From the NCBI GenBank assembly GCA_902779075.1, contig CACZAK010000045.1, positions 1 through 48,038 of the forward strand: a stretch of 48,038 nt of DNA, in the 5' to 3' direction. Below, in pieces: positions 7,960 to 16,379 of the stretch (the first letter of the stretch is position 1; each line of letters opens with the position of its first letter). The translations under genes were made by a program, and so were the position numbers. The notes below the pieces were generated by a model. That model saw only the letters and a program-made list of their open reading frames with translations, had not been told where the DNA came from and did not search any database. This DNA comes from an uncultured bacterium. Its GTDB lineage: Bacteria; Verrucomicrobiota; Kiritimatiellia; RFP12; UBA1067.

Positions 7960-8652
7960 CTAGAAGCCGAGGTTCAAAAACGGGAACACGAAAATCGACT
8001 GGTTGGCGATCCCGTTGATGAAACCAAGCTGCAGACCGTCAAGATCGTTCGCCCAGTTTAAGAAACCGCACTGGAACCCTGCGAAGTAATCCGCCGTGTT
8101 GATAATGCCCCACTGGAACCCAAAGCCAGCATTGGCATGGTTCCACACCGCATCTAGCTGCGCTCCGAACATTTCGTTGTAGGCGATGTTGATGATTCCG
8201 CTCTGGGCACCGGCGAGATCGTCGGCCCAGTTGAAGAGTCCGTCCTGAAGACCGGCGCAGTAGTCAGTCACAGTGACGACGCCCCACTGCTCGCCGTAAA
8301 CTTCACCGGCATAGTTCCATACGCCGGCCTGCAGACCATACGACTCGCGCTCGACCACGTTGGCAAATCCCAGCTCCACACCGGCGAGGCTGTTGGCATG
8401 GTTGTACACCAGTGCGATGCCAAGGCCGTCGAAGCGCTCGCGCGTACGGTTCGCGCCGATAGCGAGGTCCAATCCGTTCATGCGCATGCAGTCGCCATAG
8501 AACAAAGTACCTCGGATACCCCAAATCACCGAACTCGACGACGAGGGAATCTGCCCAGGTGCCCACGCGCATAGCGCGGCATAATAATCGGGTTCCGCAC
8601 AGAGTGCGGACGCCGAACACAGGATCGCAAACGCCATCACCAGTTTTTTCAT
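7960..8652 (-). CDS. LA_2272-type surface repeat protein
   Basis: 230 residues from ATG 8652, with GGAGA 10 bases upstream. A signal peptide (MKKLVMAFAILCSASALCA) precedes a protein made of repeated units of roughly 20-25 residues in the style GLQxGxxNWAxDxxGxQxGxxN, for example at about 120-220. It ends in Phe (LNLGF), as many outer-membrane beta proteins do. This pattern matches the LA_2272/LA_2273 surface-repeat family found in Leptospira and many Gram-negatives; its role is unknown. A TATAAT at 8694-8699 gives it its own promoter. It precedes glnS by 38 bases, so some read-through into glnS is likely. Confidence 0.72.
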   Translation of the reverse strand: MKKLVMAFAILCSASALCAEPDYYAALCAWAPGQIPSSSSSVIWGIRGTLFYGDCMRMNGLDLAIGANRTRERFDGLGIALVYNHANSLAGVELGFANVVERESYGLQAGVWNYAGEVYGEQWGVVTVTDYCAGLQDGLFNWADDLAGAQSGIINIAYNEMFGAQLDAVWNHANAGFGFQWGIINTADYFAGFQCGFLNWANDLDGLQLGFINGIANQSIFVFPFLNLGF

Positions 8653-8693
8653 AATCTCGTTTCTCCGATTGCCTTTTTTGGTGTGTGGGTAAG

Positions 8694-8699
8694 ATTATA
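8694..8699 (-). promoter_or_regulatory. Candidate -10 element for the surface protein
   Basis: A perfect TATAAT on the minus strand lies about 40 bases before ATG 8652, inside the small inverted repeat GGGTA/TACCC. No convincing -35 hexamer was found, so this is a -10 call only. Confidence 0.5.
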
Positions 8700-8770
8700 C
8701 CCTTTTCACGGCGAAAATGGAAGCGAGATTACAAGAAATTTGCTTTGCCGTAAAACCGCTCTCATCCCGG

Positions 8771-9457
8771 CTAAAGGCTAGAACTCCGACGCGCAAGCAT
8801 ACGACAGGCCACCACGGCTGCGCCGAAGCCGTTGTCGATGTTCACCACCGACACGCCCTCCGCGCACGAATTGAGCATCGCGAGCGCGGCAGCAACGCCG
8901 CCCGCGCCCACGCCGTAGCCGACGGAAGTCGGCACCGCCACCACCGGCACGGACACAAGCCCCGCCACCACGCTCGGCAACGCACCCTCCATGCCCGCCA
9001 CGGCGATTATCACGTCGGCCCGGCGGATGGCATCCAGTTTCGACAGCAACCGGTGTAGTCCCGCCACCCCCACGTCGAAGAACCGATCAACCGTAGCGCC
9101 GAAGAACTCCGCCGCCTGCGCGGCCTCCTCCGCCACAGGGATGTCCGCCGTGCCGCCCGTCAGCACGGCCAGGCGCCCCTTCAGCTTTTTGTTGCGGCCC
9201 CACGTTGAGGCAATCGCGCGCGCTACGGGATCGTAGCGCATGGGCACGCCCGCCGCCGCAAGCGCGTCCGCCTGCTCGGCCGTACAGCGCGTTGCGAGTA
9301 CGGGCAGTTTCTTCTCGCGGAACGCGCGGAAGATGCCAACCATCTGCTCCGGCGTCTTGCCAGGGCCGTACACGGTCTCACCGAACCCGGTCCGCGCGCG
9401 CCGCGCGAAGTCGAGCTTAGCATATCCTATGTCTTTTACAGGCGGTGTCTTTTTCAT
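8771..9457 (-). CDS. larB: LarB, nickel-pincer cofactor biosynthesis carboxylase
   Basis: 228 residues from ATG 9457. LarB carboxylates and hydrolyses nicotinate adenine dinucleotide to make the pyridinium-biscarboxylate precursor of the nickel-pincer nucleotide of lactate racemase. The AIR-carboxylase-like C-terminal half shows GTADIPVAEEA, DVGVAGLHRLL, AGMEGALPSVVAGL, PTSVGYG and NIDNGFGAA, all typical of LarB. No larC, larE or larA is visible in this window. The start is decided by a strong extended -10 (TGGTATACT) ending 8 bases before the ATG, which implies an almost leaderless mRNA; no Shine-Dalgarno is present. Confidence 0.93.
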   Translation of the reverse strand: MKKTPPVKDIGYAKLDFARRARTGFGETVYGPGKTPEQMVGIFRAFREKKLPVLATRCTAEQADALAAAGVPMRYDPVARAIASTWGRNKKLKGRLAVLTGGTADIPVAEEAAQAAEFFGATVDRFFDVGVAGLHRLLSKLDAIRRADVIIAVAGMEGALPSVVAGLVSVPVVAVPTSVGYGVGAGGVAAALAMLNSCAEGVSVVNIDNGFGAAVVACRMLARRSSSL

Positions 9458-9465
9458 GGCTGCAT

Positions 9466-9474
9466 AGTATACCA
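9466..9474 (-). promoter_or_regulatory. Extended -10 promoter of larB (leaderless)
   Basis: TGGTATACT on the minus strand; the 15-base block TGTGGTATACTATGC recurs exactly in front of hisD. The predicted +1 lies within about 2 bases of the larB ATG. The -35 is weak. Confidence 0.65.
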
Positions 9475-9668
9475 CATTCCCTGACACGTCGCTTTCACAT
9501 GTCTCCAACTGAAAGAAGACCGATGTACGAATCGCCTCGCCTTTTATCCGGGTGCTTTCTCAGAAAAGCCTCGACCTTGCTACGATGCACTCTCTCGTCA
9601 TACAATTTATTTTTGAGCAACGACCTAAGTACTAGGTCTCATAATTCCACCGTCTATCATTCTCCTGA

Positions 9669-9693
9669 TTTCGCAATAGCGAAAGCAAGAAGG
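9669..9693. repeat. Hairpin plus flanking direct-repeat copy 1
   Basis: TTTCGC-AATA-GCGAAA forms a 6-bp hairpin at 9669-9684. The 20 bases at 9674-9693 recur with one mismatch at 10211-10230, flanking the repeat-rich non-coding region on both sides. Confidence 0.6.
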
Positions 9694-9760
9694 TTTTTGT
9701 AACCAGTTCAAATGACATTCTTTGATAATCAGCACTTAATCGGTGGAAGGATAGATATAG

Positions 9761-9806
9761 GTTGCTGACTTCTGCTGAGGAAAGTTGCTGACTTCTGCTG
9801 AGGAAA
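9761..9806. repeat. Perfect 23-bp tandem duplication
   Basis: Two identical, directly adjacent 23-bp units (9761-9783 and 9784-9806), beginning GTTGCTGACTTCTGC. They sit 31 bases before the 22-bp array in the same intergenic region. Confidence 0.9.
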
Positions 9807-9837
9807 AAGGTAAATGGTTTGTACCAAATTACAAATC

Positions 9838-9991
9838 TATCCTGACAGATAATAAAGTCTGTCCTGATAGACTTACCATTTTGTCCTGATAGACTTACTA
9901 ATCTGTCGGGATAGACTTATCAGTATGTCCTGATAGACATCCTAATCTGTCAGGATAAACTTATCAATCTGCCCTGATAGAAACCTTAGGG
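9838..9991. repeat. Seven-unit, 22-bp-periodic iteron-like array
   Basis: Units begin at 9838, 9860, 9882, 9904, 9926, 9948 and 9970 with no drift in period. The consensus start is TGTCCTGATAGACTTA, followed by a variable 6-base tail. The core TGTCCTGATA is near-palindromic, and the first unit carries the exact reverse complement (TATCCTGACA) of the sixth unit's core. Two helical turns per unit suggests a protein-binding array such as iterons or clustered operators. The surrounding stretch 9458-10338 holds no gene I can support; the rest of it shows nothing further. Confidence 0.85.
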
Positions 9992-10210
9992 GGATGAATC
10001 AGTTGATTTCGGGAGGGGCGCGCCCCGTCGCGCCCGCACCCGCGAAGGTTTTGCAACTGGCTTGAATGAAGAAGTTGTTTTTGGAGGTTCACCAAGTCAA
10101 TGTGTCGCCAAAGGATAAAGGAATCCACAAGGCAACCATGGCCACCAGTCGCGAAGATATAACCTAATACCGCAATTTCCTCCTTTATTTCCCCAATCCC
10201 CCAAAACTCC

Positions 10211-10230
10211 CAATAGCGAAAGCAAAAAGG
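10211..10230. repeat. Flanking direct-repeat copy 2
   Basis: CAATAGCGAAAGCAAAAAGG, 19 of 20 bases identical to 9674-9693. The pair brackets 517 bp containing the tandem repeats. Confidence 0.6.
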
Positions 10231-10338
10231 GCTTTCCCTGCGCTCGAAAAGAGACAGGAATTATGAGAAAACAAATCGTACTGTTAAGAGTTTGTCTGAA
10301 CTGATACCGACATCATTTGCATCCGCAACAATAAGTTC

Positions 10339-11547
10339 TCAGTGAATGTTGCCACGGGAGGGGTGCGATTTCTTCTTTGGCGCGTCGAGTTTGAGGAAGG
10401 TCGCGAACTTGAGTGCCTCGGCGGGAATCTCGTCGCCCGTCGTATCGGGCATTTCACTGAGCGGCGGAGGCGGTGCCTCCAAATGCTGGTGCGCACGCGG
10501 CTTGGGATTCACGAGCTTGCGGAGCGCGGCCTTGAAGGCATCCAGCCCCACCTCCCCGGGATAGTCCTTGAGGTCGGCGTACTCGCGCAGGTCCTTGAGT
10601 GTGGGCGTGCAGCTAAGCGCGATGGGCGTGACGCCCGTCTCCTTCACGAACCGCTTGAGGTTCTTGCGGGCGGCCGACTGGTCCATCTTGTTCGCGACCA
10701 CGAGGAACGGACGCTCTGGCAGCTCCGCGTTGAACGCGGCGATCTCGTCGGCGAGGACGCGATAGTCGTCCCAGGGCTTGCGGTTGTCCGTGCCCGCCAT
10801 GTCGATCATGTACACGAGCACGCGCGCGCGTTCGAGGTGCTTGAGGAAGGCGAGTCCGAGCCCCACGCCCTGCGATGCGCCCTCGATGATGCCGGGCACG
10901 TCCGCCATGCGAACCTGCGCGAAGTCCTCGTACTCGATCGTGCCTACGATGGGGTTGAGCGTGGTGAACGGATAGGACGCGATCTTCGGCGTGGCGGACG
11001 AGAGCGCCGTGAGGATGGAGCTCTTGCCGGCATTCGGAAAGCCGAGCAATCCGGCGTCCGCGATCGTCTTCAGCTCGAGGTGGAGACGCCGCTCCTCGGC
11101 CGGACCGCCCGGCGTGTGTTCGGTGGGAGCCTGGTTGACGGCGCTTTTGAAATGCACGTTGCCGTATCCGCCCACGCCGCCCTTCGCGACGATAACGCGC
11201 TGGCCCGGGGACACGATGTCCGCCACCACGAGCCCCGTATCGGCATCCGTCGCAAGCGTGCCGCACGGCACGTCCACCACGAGGTCCTTTCCGCGGCGTC
11301 CGAAACAGCGCTTGCCGGAACCCGGCACGCCGTCTTCGGCGTAGAGCTTCGGGTCGAAATAGAGCGAGATGAGCGAGTTGACGTGCGTGGAGCCGCGCAA
11401 CACCACATCGCCGCCGCGTCCGCCGTCGCCGCCGTCGGGCCCGCCGAACGCGACAAGCGCCTCGCGTCGGAACGAGGCCGAACCGTCGCCGCCCTTACCG
11501 GAGCGGACGATTACGTCAACTTGGTCAATAAACGTGCGCGTCTTCAT
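10339..11547 (-). CDS. obgE: Obg/CgtA family GTPase
   Basis: 402 residues from ATG 11547, with GAGGGG upstream. The start overlaps the hisD stop by 4 bp (ATGA), so translation is coupled. The N-terminal Gly-rich Obg fold (about 1-158, with GKGGDGSASFRRE and GGDGGRGGDVV) is followed by the G domain. Its G1 is GFPNAGKSS (169-177), then TTLNPIVGT, DVPGIIEGA and NKMD. It acts in 50S ribosome maturation and stress signalling. The C-terminal extension of about 60 residues is Pro/Lys-rich (KPRAHQHLEAPPPPL) and differs from the OCT domain. Pairing with hisD is unusual, since Obg is more often next to rplU-rpmA. Confidence 0.96.
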   Translation of the reverse strand: MKTRTFIDQVDVIVRSGKGGDGSASFRREALVAFGGPDGGDGGRGGDVVLRGSTHVNSLISLYFDPKLYAEDGVPGSGKRCFGRRGKDLVVDVPCGTLATDADTGLVVADIVSPGQRVIVAKGGVGGYGNVHFKSAVNQAPTEHTPGGPAEERRLHLELKTIADAGLLGFPNAGKSSILTALSSATPKIASYPFTTLNPIVGTIEYEDFAQVRMADVPGIIEGASQGVGLGLAFLKHLERARVLVYMIDMAGTDNRKPWDDYRVLADEIAAFNAELPERPFLVVANKMDQSAARKNLKRFVKETGVTPIALSCTPTLKDLREYADLKDYPGEVGLDAFKAALRKLVNPKPRAHQHLEAPPPPLSEMPDTTGDEIPAEALKFATFLKLDAPKKKSHPSRGNIH

Positions 11548-12851
11548 TGCGGCCCCTCAAATCGGATGGTTGCGGCGCGACCGTGCGCGTCGAGTCCCTC
11601 CACGCGCGCGAACGCCTCGATCGTGGCCTTCGTCTGCGCGAGGTCGCCCTTCGTAAAGGCGACGAACGAATGACGGCGGCGGAAGTCGTCCGGCGTGAGG
11701 CCATTGAACATGTTCGCCGCGCCGCCCGTAGGTAACACGTGCGAGGGACCGGCCACGAAGTCGCCGGCGCTCTCCGGCGTCCACGCCCCCGCGAACACCG
11801 CGCCCGCCGAGCGGACGCCCTTCATCAGCTTCGCCGCGTCCTTGCACATGATCTCGAAGTGCTCGGGCGCGAAGCGGTTTACGAGTTCCAGACCCTCCTC
11901 CACCGTCGGCGTGACGGCGAAGAGGATGCCGTCACGGTCAATGACGCGCTGGATGAGCGCCTTGCGGGATAGCGTGGCGGTCTGCGCGAACAGCACGCGC
12001 TTCACCTCTTCGGCAAATGCCTTCGACTGCGTGACGAGCAGGCTCTTCTCCCAACCGCTGCCGTGTTCGGCCTGGCTGAGGAGGTCGGCGGCCACCCACT
12101 GCGCGCTGACCGTGCCGTCCGCGAGGACGGCGATCTCGCTCGGACCCGCCACCTGGTCGATGCCCACAAAACCATAAACCTGACGCTTCGCCGCCGTCAC
12201 GTAGGCGTTGCCGGGGCCCACGATCTTTTGCACCTTCTTGACGGTCTTCGTGCCGAATGCCATGAGGCCGATCGCCTGGATGCCGCCCACGCGATAGACT
12301 TCCGTGGCACCGGCGAGCTTGAGGGCGTAGAGGAGGACGGGGTTCGGCGTGCCCGTGGGTCCGGCGGGCGTACAGGCGACAATTTCCTTCACCCCGGCGG
12401 CAGCGGCGAGCGTCACGGTCATCACGCTCGTCGAGGCGAGCGGCGCAGTGCCGCCCGGCACGTACACGCCCACGCGGTCCATCGGCGAGAAAAACTCGCC
12501 CGCCGTGCCGCCCTTCGGCGTCTTCATCGTCCAGGGCTTGCGCAAGGAGGCCTTCGAGAAACGCATCACGCGCGCGTAGGCGTCCTTCACCGCCCGCTTG
12601 AGATCGGGAGAGACGGCCGCCTCGGCGGCGGCGAGTTCCTTGTCCGTCACGCGGAAGCGCTTCGGCGTGAGATGCGCACCCTCAAACTTCGCGACATACC
12701 GCGCAACGGCGGCGTCCCCCTCCGCGCGGATAGCGGCGAGCACCTCGGCGGCGGCCTTCTCGGCCTCCTCCGGGAACGCGCTGCGCGCGAGGAACTTCGT
12801 GACGACCTTGCTCTGCGGCTTCTCAGCCGCCCATTCGACGATACGCACCAT
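11544..12851 (-). CDS. hisD: Histidinol dehydrogenase
   Basis: 435 residues from ATG 12851, with AGAGAAGAG upstream; an in-frame ATG at 12884 is too close to the predicted transcription start to be likely. It oxidises L-histidinol to L-histidine through histidinal using two NAD+. Family blocks visible include VYVPGGTAPLASTSVMT, GIDQVAGPSEIAVLAD, AEHGSG (zinc site) and APEHFEIM, with GPSHVLPTGG near the end. No other his genes are nearby, so the his pathway is dispersed here. It has its own promoter overlapping the hipA stop. Confidence 0.96.
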   Translation of the reverse strand: MVRIVEWAAEKPQSKVVTKFLARSAFPEEAEKAAAEVLAAIRAEGDAAVARYVAKFEGAHLTPKRFRVTDKELAAAEAAVSPDLKRAVKDAYARVMRFSKASLRKPWTMKTPKGGTAGEFFSPMDRVGVYVPGGTAPLASTSVMTVTLAAAAGVKEIVACTPAGPTGTPNPVLLYALKLAGATEVYRVGGIQAIGLMAFGTKTVKKVQKIVGPGNAYVTAAKRQVYGFVGIDQVAGPSEIAVLADGTVSAQWVAADLLSQAEHGSGWEKSLLVTQSKAFAEEVKRVLFAQTATLSRKALIQRVIDRDGILFAVTPTVEEGLELVNRFAPEHFEIMCKDAAKLMKGVRSAGAVFAGAWTPESAGDFVAGPSHVLPTGGAANMFNGLTPDDFRRRHSFVAFTKGDLAQTKATIEAFARVEGLDAHGRAATIRFEGPQ

Positions 12852-12884
12852 AATCTCTTCTCTTTTCTCAACGGATTTGCGCAT

Positions 12885-12914
12885 AGTATACCACAGGTTT
12901 GCGTCCGCTTACAA
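12885..12914 (-). promoter_or_regulatory. hisD-obgE promoter
   Basis: TTGTAA (12909-12914), 18-base spacer, TATACT (12885-12890) with an extended TGG. The -35 overlaps the hipA stop codon. Predicted leader about 27 bases. Confidence 0.65.
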
Positions 12915-14102
12915 GGCGGACTTCACCTCGCCAAGAACGCGCGGCGCGGTGCCGATCGCAAACCTGTCCGCGACGGCGAGCAGGTCGTCGTCGGTGATCT
13001 TCGACTGCTTGCCGTTGACCGACAGTTGATGGCATCCGCCATGCGCGGACCACGGGTCTTCCGACGGGAAACTCGAACCGGTCAGGTCGTATGCCGGTGC
13101 CAGCGCCCATTCGCCGCCCTCTCGCAACATGAACGAAAAGTTCTTTGTGTGGTCGTCGCATTCGTCAATGCCGACGTTGAAGGCGATCCGGCGAAAAGCC
13201 TGCTCCATCGCCTCGTAACCCAGATGCAAAGCATCGACCGTGGCCAGATACTGCTCGTAGGTCCGAAACTCCTTGGGAACCGACATCGGGAAATGCGCCA
13301 TGGCCGAAAGTGTCTGAACATGGTGATGCGCCTTGCCATCGCGGTCGAAACGCTTCGTCATGAAGTGTTCGACGCCGTCCAGATCGTAAAGTACCGATTC
13401 GCTGATGTCGATTCCGGCAGTCCTGGCCTTCTTGAACACTTCGTACTCGGTCCTGCCGCGCCACGGGTATTCCTTTGGCGTAAACTTGATGATCCAATGC
13501 TCGAAACCTTCGGGAATATCCCTGTCGCCGAAAAGGAATTGGTCAGTTTTTCGGTTCCAGCCGATCAGCGCCTTCGCCTGCGTGCCGCCGACGGACGACC
13601 CGATCCGGACGATCGCGCGCAGGGCCTCTTCGCCGTCCAGATTCTCCAGCTCGCCGTTCACGGCCTTTCGCGCCGCCTCGACAAGCTCGCGCATCTCGAA
13701 TGCGGCAGGACGTCCTCCCGGCCCCAGATCCGGCTCATAGCACAACGCGCCAGTGGCTCGCCGACCGATGTACGCAAGACGGTCCAGCGCGGTGATCTCG
13801 GATCGTGCATATCCCTTCTCCACAAGCCATCTGTCGATGAGACCGCGCCCGAACGCATCGGGAAGGGAGTCGGAAAAAGCCGGTGGAAGCCCCGCATGCT
13901 CGCTGCGTGGCAAGTCCGTAAACGCATACGGCTCCTTGCGCAGCGGCATCATCAGCGGAGAAATCTCAATGCCCGACTTCAGGAACTGGCGTTCATATTG
14001 AAAACCAAAGTAAGTCTGTCGCGCATCCAGAGGGACAATCGTCCCCACGCGCTCGCCCCACAACGACACCATGATGCGCCAAACATGCCTGAATTCAGCC
14101 AT
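12909..14102 (-). CDS. HipA-family serine/threonine kinase toxin
   Basis: 397 residues from ATG 14102, overlapping the hipB end by 8 bp. It has an N-terminal HipA_N-like part (VSLWGERVGTIVPL, then FQYERQFLKSG, PPAFSDSLPD) and a C-terminal kinase-like HipA_C. Motifs: GSSVGGTQAKALI (flexible P-loop type), MTKRFDRDG, the catalytic DDHTKNFSFML, and LAPAYDLT as the metal-binding DFG equivalent. HipA toxins phosphorylate aminoacyl-tRNA synthetases and induce dormancy; here the target is unknown. All key motifs are intact, so it is probably active. It lies between hisD and the lolD end, on the same strand. Confidence 0.9.
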   Translation of the reverse strand: MAEFRHVWRIMVSLWGERVGTIVPLDARQTYFGFQYERQFLKSGIEISPLMMPLRKEPYAFTDLPRSEHAGLPPAFSDSLPDAFGRGLIDRWLVEKGYARSEITALDRLAYIGRRATGALCYEPDLGPGGRPAAFEMRELVEAARKAVNGELENLDGEEALRAIVRIGSSVGGTQAKALIGWNRKTDQFLFGDRDIPEGFEHWIIKFTPKEYPWRGRTEYEVFKKARTAGIDISESVLYDLDGVEHFMTKRFDRDGKAHHHVQTLSAMAHFPMSVPKEFRTYEQYLATVDALHLGYEAMEQAFRRIAFNVGIDECDDHTKNFSFMLREGGEWALAPAYDLTGSSFPSEDPWSAHGGCHQLSVNGKQSKITDDDLLAVADRFAIGTAPRVLGEVKSAL

Positions 14103-14403
14103 GGGTGCTTCCCTTCCGACTCGCGCGCTGGCGTTTCTTGAACACATCCTTCCGCTCAAAAAGGGATGCATCCAGTTCTGGCGGTGCAAGCGTCATCAAC
14201 CAATCGGTCTTCTGCAACGTCCTGCAATACGAAAGAAGTGACAGCGTCGACGAGTTTTCACCGGATTCGATGTTCCGGACAGCCTTCAGGGAAATACCAC
14301 TCCGTTCCGCCGCCACTTGCTGCGACAGATTAACTGCTAACCTGGATGCTTTAAGGTTCTCGCCAAGAACCTTCAGCATTTCCTCTCGCGTTCGGTATAC
14401 CAT
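14095..14403 (-). CDS. HipB-like Xre-family antitoxin
   Basis: 102 residues from ATG 14403; ATG 14415 is also possible. An HTH_3 domain spans about 12-62 (LGENLKASRLAVNLSQQVAAERSGISLKAVRNIESG). The C-terminal tail is basic (FKKRQRASRKGS). It should bind HipA and repress its own promoter, whose two operator-like repeats flank the -35 and the start. The 8-bp overlap with hipA supports coupled expression. The start choice relies on a weak GGGG upstream. Confidence 0.85.
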   Translation of the reverse strand: MVYRTREEMLKVLGENLKASRLAVNLSQQVAAERSGISLKAVRNIESGENSSTLSLLSYCRTLQKTDWLMTLAPPELDASLFERKDVFKKRQRASRKGSTHG

Positions 14404-14408
14404 ATCAT

Positions 14409-14473
14409 GCCCCATAAGGTCAGTTGACGCCAATATTGTATCATAACAGCCCCTATAAGGTCAACTGGCGATA

Positions 14474-14475
<2 letters not shown>
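14409..14475 (-). promoter_or_regulatory. hipBA promoter with two operator copies
   Basis: Promoter: TTGACC (14459-14464), 18-base spacer, TACAAT (14435-14440) with an extended TGA. Two direct copies of about 28 bp sharing TGACCTTAT.GGGGC, at 14409-14437 and 14449-14475, cover the start region and the -35. This arrangement fits autorepression by HipB. Confidence 0.65.
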
Positions 14476-15148
<673 letters not shown>

Positions 15149-15149
15149 G

Positions 15150-16376
15150 TCAGCCTTTCAGCGCCTCCACAGGGTTCTTAGACGCGGCGAGGAACGCCGG
15201 AATGAGCGACGCAAACAGTCCGAACACATACACGATCACGACCACCCATACGACATCTTCGGCAACGAGCCGGTAGGGAATCGCGTCGAGTCCGTAAACC
15301 GCCTTGGGGAACACCTGCACGCCGAAGCGCGCCAGCCAGTCCACTATGTTCTGGAGGTTGCACAGTACGGCATACGCGGCGGCAAGTCCTAGGATGACGC
15401 CCGTCGTAACCTGCACGAGGCCGTGTACCACGAACGCGCCCATGATCTTCGCCTTGGAGAAGCCAAGCGCCTTCAAGAGGCCTACCTCGGAAGTCTTCTG
15501 CACTGTCAACACGAGCAACGTGTTCATCACGCAGAAGAGCGCCACTACGGTGACGAGCAGCAGAAGGAGCGCCGTCATGTTCTTCTCCACGGCGAGCGCG
15601 TTGAAGATCTCGCGGTCCGCCTGGCGCCATGTGACGACGCGGCATGTAGGGGCCGCGTCGGCAATCTGACTGCACACGGCGTCGAATACGGGCGCGTTGG
15701 CGGGCTCGTCCGTCTTGACGTGCAAGGCGAACACGCCCTCCTCAAGCCCCATCAGGTCGCGGGCGTTCGGCAACGAGCAGATGGCGAAATGCGCGTCGTA
15801 GTCACGCTGGCCGGAAGAGAATATCCCCGTCACGCGCCACTTGAGCGGGAGGAATATCTCGTCGCGGGAGGCAAGCGTCTTAGGCGAGTAGACCGTGACG
15901 TCGTCCCCCACCCACACGCCAAGCGACCGGGCAAGGTCTATGCCGAGGACGATTGAATCGCCCTCTAGATCAAAGGCCCCAGCGCGCGGCTTGCCAATCT
16001 TGTAGACATCTCCCATGCGGTCGGGATCGACGCCGAGGATGACGGGCGTGGACACCCGCCCTCGCCACTGCAGCATGACGGGCGTGTCGATTTCCGGCGA
16101 AACGGCGAAAACGCCCGGTATGGCGGCAATCCGGTCTGCCAGCGCATCCTCGCCGCGGATGACAGGTCCCGGGCCGCGGGACTGTAGGGTAACATGCGGC
16201 TTGAAGTCGAGTATCTTCTCCTGCCAGAGGTCGCCGAACCCCGTCATCACCGCACGGACGATTACCACCACGGCCACGCCGAGCAAAACACCGATAACCG
16301 AAACGCAGGTGATCACACTGGTCACGCTGCGCTTTGGTTTGAGGTATTTGAGTGCGAGGAATAGGCTGAACGGCAT
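15150..16376 (-). CDS. lolE: LolC/LolE-family lipoprotein-release permease
   Basis: 408 residues from ATG 16376. It starts 3 bases after the upstream stop with no clear Shine-Dalgarno, so translation is probably coupled. It has one N-terminal transmembrane helix (VITCVSVIGVLLGVAVVVIV), a periplasmic MacB_PCD-like domain (about 45-235), and a C-terminal FtsX domain with three helices. The motif LGFSKAKIMGAF is typical of the cytoplasmic loop. It forms the membrane part of the lipoprotein-release ABC transporter with LolD. One copy only is seen. Confidence 0.9.
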   Translation of the reverse strand: MPFSLFLALKYLKPKRSVTSVITCVSVIGVLLGVAVVVIVRAVMTGFGDLWQEKILDFKPHVTLQSRGPGPVIRGEDALADRIAAIPGVFAVSPEIDTPVMLQWRGRVSTPVILGVDPDRMGDVYKIGKPRAGAFDLEGDSIVLGIDLARSLGVWVGDDVTVYSPKTLASRDEIFLPLKWRVTGIFSSGQRDYDAHFAICSLPNARDLMGLEEGVFALHVKTDEPANAPVFDAVCSQIADAAPTCRVVTWRQADREIFNALAVEKNMTALLLLLVTVVALFCVMNTLLVLTVQKTSEVGLLKALGFSKAKIMGAFVVHGLVQVTTGVILGLAAAYAVLCNLQNIVDWLARFGVQVFPKAVYGLDAIPYRLVAEDVVWVVVIVYVFGLFASLIPAFLAASKNPVEALKG

Positions 16377-16379
16377 AGA

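Noticed and set aside
6122..7963. 613-codon plus-strand ORF
   Set aside because: Antisense to glnS over its whole length.
9838..9991. Possible CRISPR array from 22-bp units
   Set aside because: Units are contiguous with no unique spacers of protospacer size.
12063..14141. 692-codon plus-strand ORF
   Set aside because: Antisense to hisD and hipA with no recognisable domain.
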